The notes beneath the pieces are model-generated. The model worked only from the letters and a program-made list of their open reading frames with translations. It searched no databases and was not told the DNA's origin. The position numbers and the translations under genes are program-made. A stretch of 8,947 nucleotides of DNA, from contig JALRCL010000907.1 in the NCBI GenBank assembly GCA_023268575.1, positions 1 through 8,947 on the forward strand, read 5' to 3'. The DNA is from Patulibacter sp. GTDB lineage: Bacteria > Actinomycetota > Thermoleophilia > Solirubrobacterales > Solirubrobacteraceae. Within the stretch, counting starts at the first letter, position 1. Each line of letters starts with the position of its first letter. Shown here piece after piece: positions 1 to 8,309 of the stretch.

Positions 1-1566
1 GAGCTCGGGGATCTCGGTCGGCAGGCCCTGGGCCTCGGCCCACGGCACCACCGTCTCGGGGTCGAGCGTGATCAGCGCGACGGGGTACGGACGGCGGTCG
101 CCGTGCATCACGGCCTGGCTCACGAGCGGCGAGCTCTTCAGGTCGTTCTCGAAGTTCGCGGGGGTGAGGTTCTTCCCACCCGCGGTGATGATGATGTCCT
201 TCTTGCGCCCGATGATCGAGACGTAGCCCTCGTCGTCGATCTCCGCGAGATCGCCGGTGTGCAGCCACCCGTCGCGGACGGCGCCGAAGCTCGCGTCCTC
301 CATCTTGTAGTAGCCCTGGAAGATGTTGCCGCCGCGGAGCAGCAGCTCGCCATCCTCCGCGATCCGGGCGTCGACGCCGGGCAGGGGCTTGCCGACGGTG
401 CCGAACCGGTGGTCCTCGGGCGTGTTGATCGAGGCGCCGGTCGACGTCTCGGTCATCCCGTAGCCCTCCATGACCGGGATCCCGCAGCCGTAGAAGAACT
501 CGAGGATCTCCTTCGCGATCGGCGCGGCGCCGGTGATCGCGCGCTCGAGGCGACCACCGAAGAGGTTGCGGACGTTCTGGAACAGCTCGGCCTCCGCGCG
601 GTCGAACGGCTCCTGGAGCTCGGGCGGCACCGGCTCGCCGCGCTGCTGGAGCTCGCGGACCCGGACGCCGAGCTGCGCGGCCGCCGTGATCTTCTCGCGC
701 TCCTCGGCGGGCTTCGAGCCGACGGCGAGGGTGTAGAGCTTCTCGAAGATCCGCGGGACCGACGGCAGGTGCGTCGGCTGGACCTGCATGAGCTCGGGGA
801 TGATCTTCGTCGGGTCGCCGCCCCAGTAGGCGATCGTCCCGCCGCGGTCGAAGGCCATGAGCTGGAAGAGCAGCGCGAAGGCGTGCGCCAGCGGCAGGAA
901 GAGGTAGAGCACCGACTCGCGGTCCAGCGGCGCCAGCGTCGAGGACGCGCCGAGGATCCAGCAGTAGTTGCCGTGGCTCAGGACGCAGCCCTTCGGCGGG
1001 CCCGTGGTGCCCGACGTGTACATGAAGACGTACGCGTCCTCCGGGACGACCGCCTCCGCACGGGCCCGCAGCTCGGCGGCGTCGCGGCCCCGGCCGCGCT
1101 CGCGCAGCTCGTCGAGCGTGATCGCGCCCTCGGCGACGCCGTCGAGCACGACGATCCACTCGAGGTCCGGCAGCTGGTCGCGGACCGCGTCGATCTTCGC
1201 GACCTGCTCGGCGTTCTCGCACACGATCGCGCGCGACTCGCTGTTGCCGACGACCCAGGCGCACTCGTCCGGCGAGTTCGTCGGATAGACCGACACGTGG
1301 ACGGCGCCCGTCGCGCTGATGCCGAGATGGGCGATCGACCAGAGCGGCCGGGTGCTGCCGAGGACGGCGATCCGATCGCCGTGCTCGATCCCGAGGGCGA
1401 GCAGGCCGAGGCCGAACTCGATCGCGTGGTCCGTGAGCTCCGCGTAGGAGAGGTCGCGCCACTCGCCCGGCTCGGCCTGGTACCGGACGGCGCGACGCTC
1501 GGCGTGCTCGTCCTGCAGGCGGAACACCAGGTCCGCGATCGTCGTCCCCACAGCCGTCGTCGACAT
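1..1566 (-). CDS. fadD: Long-chain fatty acid--CoA ligase (AMP-forming), 3' end missing
   Basis: This ANL-superfamily enzyme activates long-chain fatty acids with ATP and CoA, through an acyl-AMP intermediate, for beta-oxidation or lipid synthesis. The 522 visible residues start at an ATG at 1566 and run open off the left edge. The start is set by a good ribosome site, AGGAGG at 1571-1576, four bases upstream. The P-loop is YTSGTTGPPKG at residues 183-193. The adenine-binding motif GYGMTE is at 368-373 and the HTGD ATP-ribose motif ends at D439. After the hinge GRKKDIIITAGG comes GGKNLTP at 463-469, typical of FadD15/ACSL-type synthetases. Family members are about 600 residues, so roughly 80 C-terminal residues, including the last part of the mobile C-domain, lie outside the window. 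The chain length used cannot be read from sequence. It is transcribed in the same direction as the Nif3-family gene upstream, but 125 bases separate them, so it probably has its own promoter. Confidence 0.95.
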   Translation of the reverse strand, partial: MSTTAVGTTIADLVFRLQDEHAERRAVRYQAEPGEWRDLSYAELTDHAIEFGLGLLALGIEHGDRIAVLGSTRPLWSIAHLGISATGAVHVSVYPTNSPDECAWVVGNSESRAIVCENAEQVAKIDAVRDQLPDLEWIVVLDGVAEGAITLDELRERGRGRDAAELRARAEAVVPEDAYVFMYTSGTTGPPKGCVLSHGNYCWILGASSTLAPLDRESVLYLFLPLAHAFALLFQLMAFDRGGTIAYWGGDPTKIIPELMQVQPTHLPSVPRIFEKLYTLAVGSKPAEEREKITAAAQLGVRVRELQQRGEPVPPELQEPFDRAEAELFQNVRNLFGGRLERAITGAAPIAKEILEFFYGCGIPVMEGYGMTETSTGASINTPEDHRFGTVGKPLPGVDARIAEDGELLLRGGNIFQGYYKMEDASFGAVRDGWLHTGDLAEIDDEGYVSIIGRKKDIIITAGGKNLTPANFENDLKSSPLVSQAVMHGDRRPYPVALITLDPETVVPWAEAQGLPTEIPEL

Positions 1567-1570
1567 CCGT

Positions 1571-1576
1571 CCTCCT
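1571..1576 (-). promoter_or_regulatory. Shine-Dalgarno site of the acyl-CoA synthetase gene
   Basis: Read on the minus strand, AGGAGG lies four bases before the ATG at 1566. It is the only near-perfect ribosome-binding site in the window and decides the start of the acyl-CoA synthetase. Confidence 0.8.
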
Positions 1577-1613
1577 CGGTCGCGGCGACCCCTCCCCAGG
1601 GCCGCTCACGGCG

Positions 1614-1619
1614 ATCGTA
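1614..1619 (-). promoter_or_regulatory. Possible -10 box for the acyl-CoA synthetase gene
   Basis: TACGAT on the minus strand fits the actinobacterial TANNNT pattern and lies about 48 bases before the ATG at 1566. No convincing -35 hexamer is seen at the usual 16-18 base spacing. A short imperfect inverted repeat (1624-1641, CCCC and GGGG arms) covers the place where a -35 contact would fall. This is a weak candidate only. Confidence 0.3.
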
Positions 1620-1667
1620 GGCGCCCCGGCGTTCGGCGGGGGTTCGATCTCGGCGCGGAGGGCGTGG

Positions 1668-1686
1668 CGCGGCGACGCTCGCCGCG
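1668..1686 (-). terminator. Hairpin just after the Nif3-family gene, possible terminator
   Basis: A perfect 8-bp stem (CGCGGCGA paired with TCGCCGCG) with a 3-base loop begins five bases past the stop codon of the Nif3-family gene. No T-run follows on the minus strand, so it would be a non-canonical terminator, as is common in very GC-rich actinobacteria, or an RNA 3'-end stabiliser. In DNA this GC-rich, an 8-bp stem could arise by chance. Confidence 0.4.
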
Positions 1687-1691
1687 AGGCC

Positions 1692-2462
1692 TCAGACGGG
1701 GTTGCCGGTGTCGACGAAGCGGTGCGAGACGCCGTGGTGCCTTGCGAGGTGGGCGCCGAGCGCCTGGACGCCGCGGGTCTCCGTCGCGTGGTGGCCGGCG
1801 CAGATCGCGTGGACGCCGAGCTCGAGGGCGAGGCCGCGCGTCGGCTCCCGGGGCTCGCCGGTGAGCAGCGCATCGAGGCCGTCCGCGGCCGCGCGGGGCA
1901 GCAGCCCGGCGGCGGCGCCCGACACGATCCCGAGGCGCGCGACGGGACGCTCGGCCTCGCCGGGCAGCACGAGCGGCTCGCGGCCGGTCACGACGGCCAC
2001 GCGCGCGGCGAGCGCGGCGAGCGGCAGCGGCTCCTCGAAGCGGGCCTCGACCCCGATCGCCGGGTCGCCGGAGCCGGCCCATGGGGTGGACGAGGCACCG
2101 AGCGCCTCGGCGAGCAGCGCGTTGTTGCCGACGCTCGGGTGCCCGTCGAGGGGCAGGTGGTAGGCCGCGAGCGCCAGGCCGGCGCCGAGGACGAGACGCA
2201 GGCGCTCGGCGAGCGGCGGCTCGAGCGCGCGGGGATCGTCGTCCCAGAACAGCCCGTGGTGGACGAGCACGAGGTCGGCGCCGAGCGCGACGGCCTCGCC
2301 GAGCGCCTGGCGGTCGGCGCTCACCGCGGTGACGACCGTCCGGACCTCCGCGTCGAGGCCCGCGGGCGGGGGCACCTGCAGCCCGTTGGGGCAGAAGTCC
2401 CGGTACCTCCCGGGTTCCAGCAGGTCGTCGAGGTCGGCCAGGAGGTCCCGGAGCGCGGCCAT
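1692..2462 (-). CDS. Nif3/YbgI-family dinuclear metal center protein
   Basis: This 256-residue protein belongs to the Nif3-like family (DUF34; often labelled GTP cyclohydrolase I type 2 homolog), which forms hexameric toroids holding two metal ions per subunit. Its physiological reaction is not settled. The family signatures are all present: FCPNGLQV at residues 23-30, VHHGLFW at 67-73, YHLPLDGHPSVGNN at 101-114, TGE at 201-203 and GHHATE at 223-228, ending in FVDTGNPV. By comparison with E. coli YbgI the metal ligands are H68, H69, D106, H224 and E228, all conserved. The length matches the short YbgI form (about 250) and lacks the inserted PII-like domain of longer homologs. ATG at 2462 gives the usual family N-terminus; the nearest purine-rich stretch (GGGAGGGG) is about 18 bases away, so the ribosome site is weak. 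It is divergent from the sigma factor gene. Confidence 0.93.
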   Translation of the reverse strand: MAALRDLLADLDDLLEPGRYRDFCPNGLQVPPPAGLDAEVRTVVTAVSADRQALGEAVALGADLVLVHHGLFWDDDPRALEPPLAERLRLVLGAGLALAAYHLPLDGHPSVGNNALLAEALGASSTPWAGSGDPAIGVEARFEEPLPLAALAARVAVVTGREPLVLPGEAERPVARLGIVSGAAAGLLPRAAADGLDALLTGEPREPTRGLALELGVHAICAGHHATETRGVQALGAHLARHHGVSHRFVDTGNPV

Positions 2463-2553
2463 GGCGAGATCGTCGCAGACCCCTCCCGTCGGAGCCGGAC
2501 GGCGGATCTCCCTCGAGTCGCCGAGACCCGTGGCGGTCGCGCGTGGGCGCGTC

Positions 2554-2559
2554 TATGAT
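2554..2559 (+). promoter_or_regulatory. Possible -10 box of the sigma factor gene
   Basis: TATGAT matches the vegetative TATAAT box at five of six positions and stands out in very GC-rich surroundings. Seventeen bases upstream is TGGCGG (2531-2536), a poor -35. No GGAAC-like ECF -35 element is seen, so autoregulation by the encoded sigma factor is not supported by this region. Initiation near 2566 would leave a leader of about 60 bases before the ATG at 2629. Confidence 0.45.
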
Positions 2560-2592
2560 GGGCCGGGTCCGGCGAGCGTCGCCGTTCCCCTC

Positions 2593-2614
2593 CGCCGACC
2601 CCCCTCCGTCGGCG
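2593..2614 (+). other. Inverted repeat in the sigma gene leader
   Basis: CGCCGAC and GTCGGCG form a 7-bp stem around an 8-base pyrimidine-rich loop, ending 14 bases before the proposed ATG at 2629. It would fold in the mRNA leader, which lacks a Shine-Dalgarno sequence. It may be chance in such GC-rich DNA. Confidence 0.3.
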
Positions 2615-2628
2615 ACGTCCCCCGCAGC

Positions 2629-4504
<1,876 letters not shown>

Positions 4505-4512
<8 letters not shown>

Positions 4513-4786
4513 CGCCGGCCTCGACGTCGCGTCGCACTCCACCCTCTACGCCATCGGCGCGTACTTCTGCGACCGCCATCCCGAGCTCGTCGACGACGTG
4601 CTCGCCGACGCGGACGCCATCGAGCGCGCGGGCCTGCGCACGTGGGCCGCGGCCGAGGACGTCACCGTCCAGGATGCGTTCGAGACCCTCGTCACGGGCC
4701 TCGCGATCCGCTTCTACACCGCGCTCGCCGACGAGGCCGTCAGCGGTGACCGGCGCCCCGGGCAGGCCGACCGACCCGTCGGCTGA
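4505..4786 (+). CDS. Small protein of unknown function, overlapping the sigma factor stop
   Basis: This frame encodes 93 residues from a GTG at 4505, or 96 from an in-frame GTG at 4496. I do not recognise the family. It looks genuinely coded: nearly every third codon position is G or C, and the composition is that of a folded, mostly helical acidic protein (for example LYAIGAYFCDRHPELVDDVLADADAIERAG, spread over two helices, then TVQDAFETLVTGLAIRFYTALADEA). No signal peptide or membrane segment is seen. The last 15 or so residues are Arg/Pro/Gly-rich and probably disordered. The GTG at 4505 overlaps the sigma gene TGA (4510-4512) by eight bases. With no Shine-Dalgarno sequence visible, translational coupling to the sigma factor is likely. 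That position would suit a partner or regulator of the sigma factor, but nothing in the sequence proves it. Confidence 0.62.
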
Positions 4787-4794
4787 GGACGCCG

Positions 4795-4835
4795 CCGGCG
4801 CCGCCCCGCCGCCGGTCGCGCCGGGGCGGCGCCGG
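4795..4835 (+). terminator. 14-bp GC-rich hairpin after the sigma operon
   Basis: CCGGCGCCGCCCCG (4795-4808) pairs perfectly with CGGGGCGGCGCCGG (4822-4835) around a 13-base loop. The stem starts eight bases after the stop codon of the small protein gene. There is no T-run, but position and strength suit a terminator of the sigma factor transcript in a high-GC actinobacterium. Confidence 0.55.
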
Positions 4836-4838
4836 GGG

Positions 4839-4855
4839 CCCGCCGTCGCGGCGGG
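4839..4855 (+). terminator. Second hairpin downstream of the sigma operon
   Basis: CCCGCCG and CGGCGGG form a 7-bp stem with loop TCG, three bases after the preceding 14-bp hairpin. The tandem arrangement looks like a backup terminator separating the sigma operon from the tRNA gene. No T-run follows. Confidence 0.4.
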
Positions 4856-4886
4856 GACCCGGCGAGCCTCCGCGGGGCGACCGTGC

Positions 4887-4892
4887 CATACT
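4887..4892 (+). promoter_or_regulatory. Possible -10 box of the tRNA-Pro gene
   Basis: CATACT matches TATAAT at four of six positions and ends 12 bases before the mature tRNA 5' end, allowing a short leader for RNase P removal. It is one of the few A/T-containing spots in the region. No recognisable -35 is found. Confidence 0.4.
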
Positions 4893-4904
4893 CACCGGCG
4901 CACT

Positions 4905-4978
4905 CGGGGCGTGGCGCAGCCTGGTAGCGCGCACCGTTCGGGTCGGTGAGGTCCCCGGTTCGAATCCGGGCGCCCCGA
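4905..4978 (+). tRNA. trnP: tRNA-Pro (anticodon CGG)
   Basis: The 74-base sequence folds fully. Acceptor stem CGGGGCG/CGCCCCG; U8 at 4912; D arm GCGC/GCGC with loop AGCCTGGTA, identical to that of E. coli tRNA-Pro; anticodon stem CACCG/CGGTG with loop TTCGGGT; variable loop AGGTC; T arm CCCGG/CCGGG with loop TTCGAAT. The anticodon CGG is at 4939-4941 and reads the proline codon CCG, heavily used in this genome, for example in the neighbouring sigma factor tail. The C1-G72 first pair with discriminator A73 is the known bacterial tRNA-Pro identity feature. G37 follows the anticodon, the usual site of m1G. The 3' CCA is not encoded (CTG follows), so it must be added enzymatically. Confidence 0.97.
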
Positions 4979-4984
4979 CTGCAA

Positions 4985-5021
4985 GCACGAGGCCCGCCGT
5001 CGACGACGGCGGGCCTCGTGC
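4985..5021 (+). terminator. Perfect 17-bp hairpin after tRNA-Pro
   Basis: GCACGAGGCCCGCCGTC (4985-5001) and its exact complement (5005-5021) form an uninterrupted 17-bp stem with a 3-base loop, beginning six bases after the tRNA discriminator. A weak T-containing tail, GTTCT, follows. It is most simply the tRNA terminator and would also insulate the gene downstream. The unusual length and perfection could let it act in both directions. Confidence 0.8.
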
Positions 5022-5067
5022 GTTCTGCGTCCGTGCCCGCAGGGGTCGCCCGGCGCTCTGGTATCCG

Positions 5068-6156
5068 ATGGGCATGCCCCCGCGCCTGGACCCCGCCGCC
5101 CTCGCCGCCCCGATCGTCCTGGCGCCGATGGCCGGCGGGCCGTCGACCCCGGCGCTGGCCGCAGCCGTCAGCGACGCGGGTGGCCTCGGCACGCTCGCCG
5201 CCGGCTACCGGACGCCGGAGGACCTGGCCGAGGACCTCGCCCGGACGCGCGAGCGCACGCGCCGGCCGATCGGCGTGAACCTGTTCGCCCCGCCGGCGCC
5301 GCCCGTCGCGCCGGAGCGGTTCGCCGCCCACGCGGCCGCGGTCGCCGAGGAGGCGTCGGAGCTCGGAACCGCCGCGGGCGACCCGCGCCACGACGACGAC
5401 GGCTGGACCGCGAAGCTCGACCTGCTGGAGCGCGATCCGGTCGCGGTCGTGTCGGTGACGTTCGGGTTGCCCTCCGCGGAGGTCGTCGCCCGGTTGCACG
5501 CGACGGGCAGCGCGGTCTGGGTGACGGTGACGAGCGTGGCGGAGGCCGGGGCGGCCGCCGCCGTCGGCGCCGACGCCCTGATCGCCCAGGGTGCCGAGGC
5601 CGGCGGGCACCAGGGCGGGTTCGTCGACGAGCCGGGACGGGAGCCGCTCGGGATCCTGCCGCTGCTGCAGCTCGTCCGGGCCGCGGTCGACCTGCCGCTG
5701 ATCGCGGCCGGCGGGATCGTCACCGGCGCGGGCATCGCGGCGGTCCTCGCCGCCGACGCGGTCGCCGCCCAGATCGGCACGGCGTTCCTCGACTGCCCGG
5801 AGGCGGGAACGTGGGTCGGTCATCGGGCGCTGCTCGGCGGCGACCGTCCGACGGCGTTCACGCGCGCGTTCAGCGGCCGTCGCGCCCGTGGGCTCGAGAC
5901 GCGGTTCGCGCGGGAGCACGAGGGCACCGCGACGGTCGCCTATCCGCAGATCCACCACCTGACGTCCCCGCTGCGCGCGGCGGCGCGGGCGGCCGGCGAC
6001 CCGGAGCGCGTGAACCTCTGGGCCGGGCAGGGTCACCCGCTCGTCGCGCCGCGGCCGGCGGCCGCGCTCGTCACCGCGCTGACCGCCGAGGCCGACGCCG
6101 CGCTCCAGGCGGCGATCGGCCGTCGAGCGGCCACGGCCGTGTCCGATCCCCGCTAG
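5068..6156 (+). CDS. Nitronate monooxygenase-family FMN protein
   Basis: This 362-residue TIM-barrel flavoprotein belongs to the nitronate monooxygenase / 2-nitropropane dioxygenase family, which uses FMN and O2 to oxidise alkyl nitronates such as propionate 3-nitronate to aldehydes and nitrogen oxides. Signature stretches in order: APMAGGPSTPALAAAVSDAG (19-38, FMN binding, N-terminus), GVNLF (69-73), AQGAEAGGHQGG (173-184, with H181 at the position of the active-site histidine), AAGGI (213-217, flavin phosphate region) and FSGRRARG (268-275). The related FabK enoyl-ACP reductases share the fold; the length and the AEAGGHxG context favour the monooxygenase class, but the real substrate cannot be read from sequence. 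ATG at 5068 or 5074 are both possible; neither has a ribosome site. The stop is 35 bases before the Ada-AlkA start, so co-transcription with the alkylation-repair genes is plausible. Confidence 0.92.
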   Translation: MGMPPRLDPAALAAPIVLAPMAGGPSTPALAAAVSDAGGLGTLAAGYRTPEDLAEDLARTRERTRRPIGVNLFAPPAPPVAPERFAAHAAAVAEEASELGTAAGDPRHDDDGWTAKLDLLERDPVAVVSVTFGLPSAEVVARLHATGSAVWVTVTSVAEAGAAAAVGADALIAQGAEAGGHQGGFVDEPGREPLGILPLLQLVRAAVDLPLIAAGGIVTGAGIAAVLAADAVAAQIGTAFLDCPEAGTWVGHRALLGGDRPTAFTRAFSGRRARGLETRFAREHEGTATVAYPQIHHLTSPLRAAARAAGDPERVNLWAGQGHPLVAPRPAAALVTALTAEADAALQAAIGRRAATAVSDPR

Positions 6157-6191
6157 TCGCCGCCGCTCGCGGGTGCGACGATCGACGGGCG

Positions 6192-7718
6192 ATGTCGCTG
6201 AGCGTCCCCGTCCACGAACCGGCCCCGACGCGGCCCGGAGAGCGCGCGTTCGACCGCCGCTACGCCGCGGTGCGCAGCCGCGATCGCCGCTTCGACGGCC
6301 GCTTCGTGACGGCCGTGCGGTCGACCGGCATCTACTGCCGCCCGAGCTGCCCCGCGCGCACGCCGCTGCCCCGCAACGTCACGTTCTACGCCACCGCCGC
6401 AGCCGCGCAGGAGGCGGGCTACCGCGCGTGCCGCCGGTGCCGGCCGGAGGCCGCGCCCGGCTCCCCGGACTGGGACGCGCGGGCGGACGCCGTCGGGCGG
6501 GCCGTGCGCCTGATCGAGGAGGGGGTGGTGGACCGGGACGGCGTCGCGGGGCTCGCGGGACGCCTGGGGTACTCGCCCCGTCACCTGCACCGGCTGCTCG
6601 TCGACGAGCTCGGCGCCGGCCCGCTGGCGCTCGCCCGCGCCCACCGCGCCCGGACGGCGGCCCTGCTCATCGAGAGCGGAGACCTGCGGCTCACCGACGT
6701 CGCGTTCGCGGCGGGGTTCGGCAGCCTGCGCCAGTTCAACGACACGATCCGCCGGGTCTTCGGGCGGACGCCGACCGAGCTGCGCGGGGAGGCGGGCCGA
6801 CAGCCGCTGCCGCCCACGGCGGGCGCCGTCGAGCTGCGCCTGCGCCGCCGCGAGCCGTTCGCCTGGCCGGCCTTGCTGACGTTCCTCGAGCGGCGCGCGG
6901 TCCCCGGGCTCGAGGAGGTCGTCGCGGGCACGTACCGGCGTGCGCTGCGCCTGCCGCGGGGCGCCGGCCGCTGCGAGCTGTCCGACGACGGCGACGCGGT
7001 CCGCTGCCGCCTGTGGCTCGAGGACCTGCGGGACCTCGCGGCGGCCGTCGCGCGGTGCCGCAGGCTGCTGGACCTCGACGCCGACCCGCTCGCCGTCGAC
7101 GCCCGCCTCGCGGAGGACCCCGTGCTCGCCCCGCTCGTGGCCGCGACCCCGGGCCGGCGGCTCCCCGGGACCGTCGACGGCTACGAGCTGGCCGTCCGGA
7201 CGGTCGTCGGTCAGCAGGTCTCCGTCGCGGGGGCCCGGACCGTCCTCGGGCGCCTCGTGACCGCCCACGGCGCACCCGTCGACGACGGATCCGACGGCCT
7301 GTCGCTTCGCCGCTTCCCGGCGCCGGAGGTCGTCGCCGCGCTGCCCGACGCGGCGCTTCCCATGCCACGCCGGCGCGCCGCCGCGCTGCGCGGGCTGGCG
7401 GCCGCCGTCGCCGAAGGCACGCTCGACCTCGACGGCGGCGAGGAGCGCGGCCGCGTGCGCGAGCGGCTCCTCGCGCTGCCGGGGATCGGTCCGTGGACCG
7501 TCGAGTACCTCGCCGCGCGCGGCCTCGGCGACCCCGACGCGATCCCCGTCACCGACCTCGGCCTGCGCGCCGCCGCTCGCGATCTCGGGCTGCCCGAGGA
7601 CGCACCGGAGCTGGCGATCCGCGCCGCGCGCTGGGCGCCATGGCGCGCCTACGCCGCCCAGCACCTCTGGGCGAGCCTCGAGTCCCGTCCCGTCCCCACC
7701 CAGGAGCACCAGCGATGA
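6192..7718 (+). CDS. alkA: Ada-AraC-AlkA fusion: adaptive-response regulator and 3-methyladenine DNA glycosylase
   Basis: This 508-residue protein joins an alkylation sensor/transcription activator to a base-excision glycosylase. Residues about 18-90 are the Ada metal-binding domain: C49, C53, C80 and C83 match the spacing of E. coli Ada C38/C42/C69/C72, where one zinc-bound cysteine takes a methyl from methylphosphotriesters and switches on DNA binding. Residues about 97-200 are an AraC-type double helix-turn-helix (second one near RLTDVAFAAGFGSLRQFND). Residues about 213-325 are the AlkA N-terminal domain, and about 330-500 the HhH-GPD glycosylase, with hairpin LPGIGPWTVEYL (429-440), probable catalytic D455, and RWAPWRAYAAQHLW near the end. 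It removes 3-methyladenine and similar lesions. The layout corresponds to Mycobacterium tuberculosis Rv1317c, followed as here by ogt. ATG at 6192 starts just before the Ada domain; the ribosome site is poor, and no Ada box is evident in the 35-base gap upstream. Its TGA overlaps the next ATG. Confidence 0.96.
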   Translation: MSLSVPVHEPAPTRPGERAFDRRYAAVRSRDRRFDGRFVTAVRSTGIYCRPSCPARTPLPRNVTFYATAAAAQEAGYRACRRCRPEAAPGSPDWDARADAVGRAVRLIEEGVVDRDGVAGLAGRLGYSPRHLHRLLVDELGAGPLALARAHRARTAALLIESGDLRLTDVAFAAGFGSLRQFNDTIRRVFGRTPTELRGEAGRQPLPPTAGAVELRLRRREPFAWPALLTFLERRAVPGLEEVVAGTYRRALRLPRGAGRCELSDDGDAVRCRLWLEDLRDLAAAVARCRRLLDLDADPLAVDARLAEDPVLAPLVAATPGRRLPGTVDGYELAVRTVVGQQVSVAGARTVLGRLVTAHGAPVDDGSDGLSLRRFPAPEVVAALPDAALPMPRRRAAALRGLAAAVAEGTLDLDGGEERGRVRERLLALPGIGPWTVEYLAARGLGDPDAIPVTDLGLRAAARDLGLPEDAPELAIRAARWAPWRAYAAQHLWASLESRPVPTQEHQR

Positions 7719-8269
7719 GCCCCCAGACCCTCCACCGGATCACGATCGACACGCCCGCGGGCCCCCTCGTGCTGCTCGTCGACGACGCCGGCACTGTGCG
7801 CGCCAGCGGCTTCACCGACCACGTCGACGAGGTCGTGGCGCTGCTGCCGACCGACGAGCGGGCGGCCGTCCTGCGCCCGGCCGACGCCGACGATCCCGAC
7901 GCCCCGACCGCCGTCGTCGTCGCGGCCGTCCGCGCCTACCTCGACGGGCGGCTCGACGCGCTCGACGACGTGGCGGTCGCGCAGCGCGAGCGTCCGGCGA
8001 CCGCGATGCTGCGCCAGCGCCTGCGCGAGGTGCCGCCCGGGACGCCGGCGAGCTACCTCGAGCTCGCGCGCGCTGCCGGCCTCGCCCGCGGCTCGCGCGC
8101 CGCGGGGCAGGCGTGCGCCCGCAACGCCGTGGCCCCGTTCGTGCCGTGCCATCGGGTCCTGCGCAGCGACGGGGCGCTCGGGGGCTACCGCTGGGGCCTG
8201 CCCGTGAAGCGCTGGCTGCTCGAGCACGAGGCGGCGCACGCCGCCGCGCGCGTCCCGGTCGCGCGCTGA
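7715..8269 (+). CDS. ogt: Methylated-DNA--protein-cysteine methyltransferase
   Basis: This 184-residue suicide repair protein transfers methyl groups from O6-methylguanine (and O4-methylthymine) in DNA to its own cysteine. The active-site motif is PCHRV at 144-148, with acceptor C145. It is preceded by the DNA-binding helix and asparagine-hinge stretch RAAGQACARN (128-137) and followed by GALGGYRWG (153-161), where substrate-pocket residues lie. VPPGTPASYLELA (106-118) corresponds to the family's start of the C-terminal domain. The N-terminal half (about 1-90) is the usual poorly conserved ribonuclease-like domain. The ATG at 7715 overlaps the upstream stop as ATGA, so translation is coupled and both repair activities should be made together. 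In E. coli this domain is part of Ada itself; here the Ada sensor is attached to AlkA instead. It converges with the nicotinamidase gene, 40 bases apart. Confidence 0.96.
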   Translation: MSPQTLHRITIDTPAGPLVLLVDDAGTVRASGFTDHVDEVVALLPTDERAAVLRPADADDPDAPTAVVVAAVRAYLDGRLDALDDVAVAQRERPATAMLRQRLREVPPGTPASYLELARAAGLARGSRAAGQACARNAVAPFVPCHRVLRSDGALGGYRWGLPVKRWLLEHEAAHAAARVPVAR

Positions 8270-8309
8270 TCGACGCCTCGGGGGCCGAGCGCCGCGCCCC
8301 GCGCGTGGC

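Noticed and set aside
103..1620. A 505-codon plus-strand frame opposite the acyl-CoA synthetase
   Set aside because: The minus strand shows all ANL-family motifs in order; the plus frame has only biased low-complexity composition.
4905..5021. tRNA-Pro as an integration site for a mobile element
   Set aside because: No integrase gene, no repeated tRNA 3' segment and no change of base composition are seen in the window.
4714..6036. A 440-codon minus-strand frame across the tRNA and the flavoenzyme gene
   Set aside because: It crosses a clear tRNA gene and a terminator hairpin and has no family signature.
6157..6191. Ada-box operator between the flavoenzyme and Ada-AlkA genes
   Set aside because: Nothing resembling the E. 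coli A/B boxes or a clear -10/-35 pair is visible in these 35 bases; actinobacterial sites may differ, but none can be supported.
6153..7709. A 518-codon minus-strand frame opposite the Ada-AlkA gene
   Set aside because: The sense strand holds four intact domains; the antisense frame is compositional.
8277..8289. Small inverted repeat (CTCGG/CCGAG) between the convergent ogt and pncA genes as a shared terminator
   Set aside because: A 5-bp stem with no T-run is too short to distinguish from chance in this GC-rich sequence.
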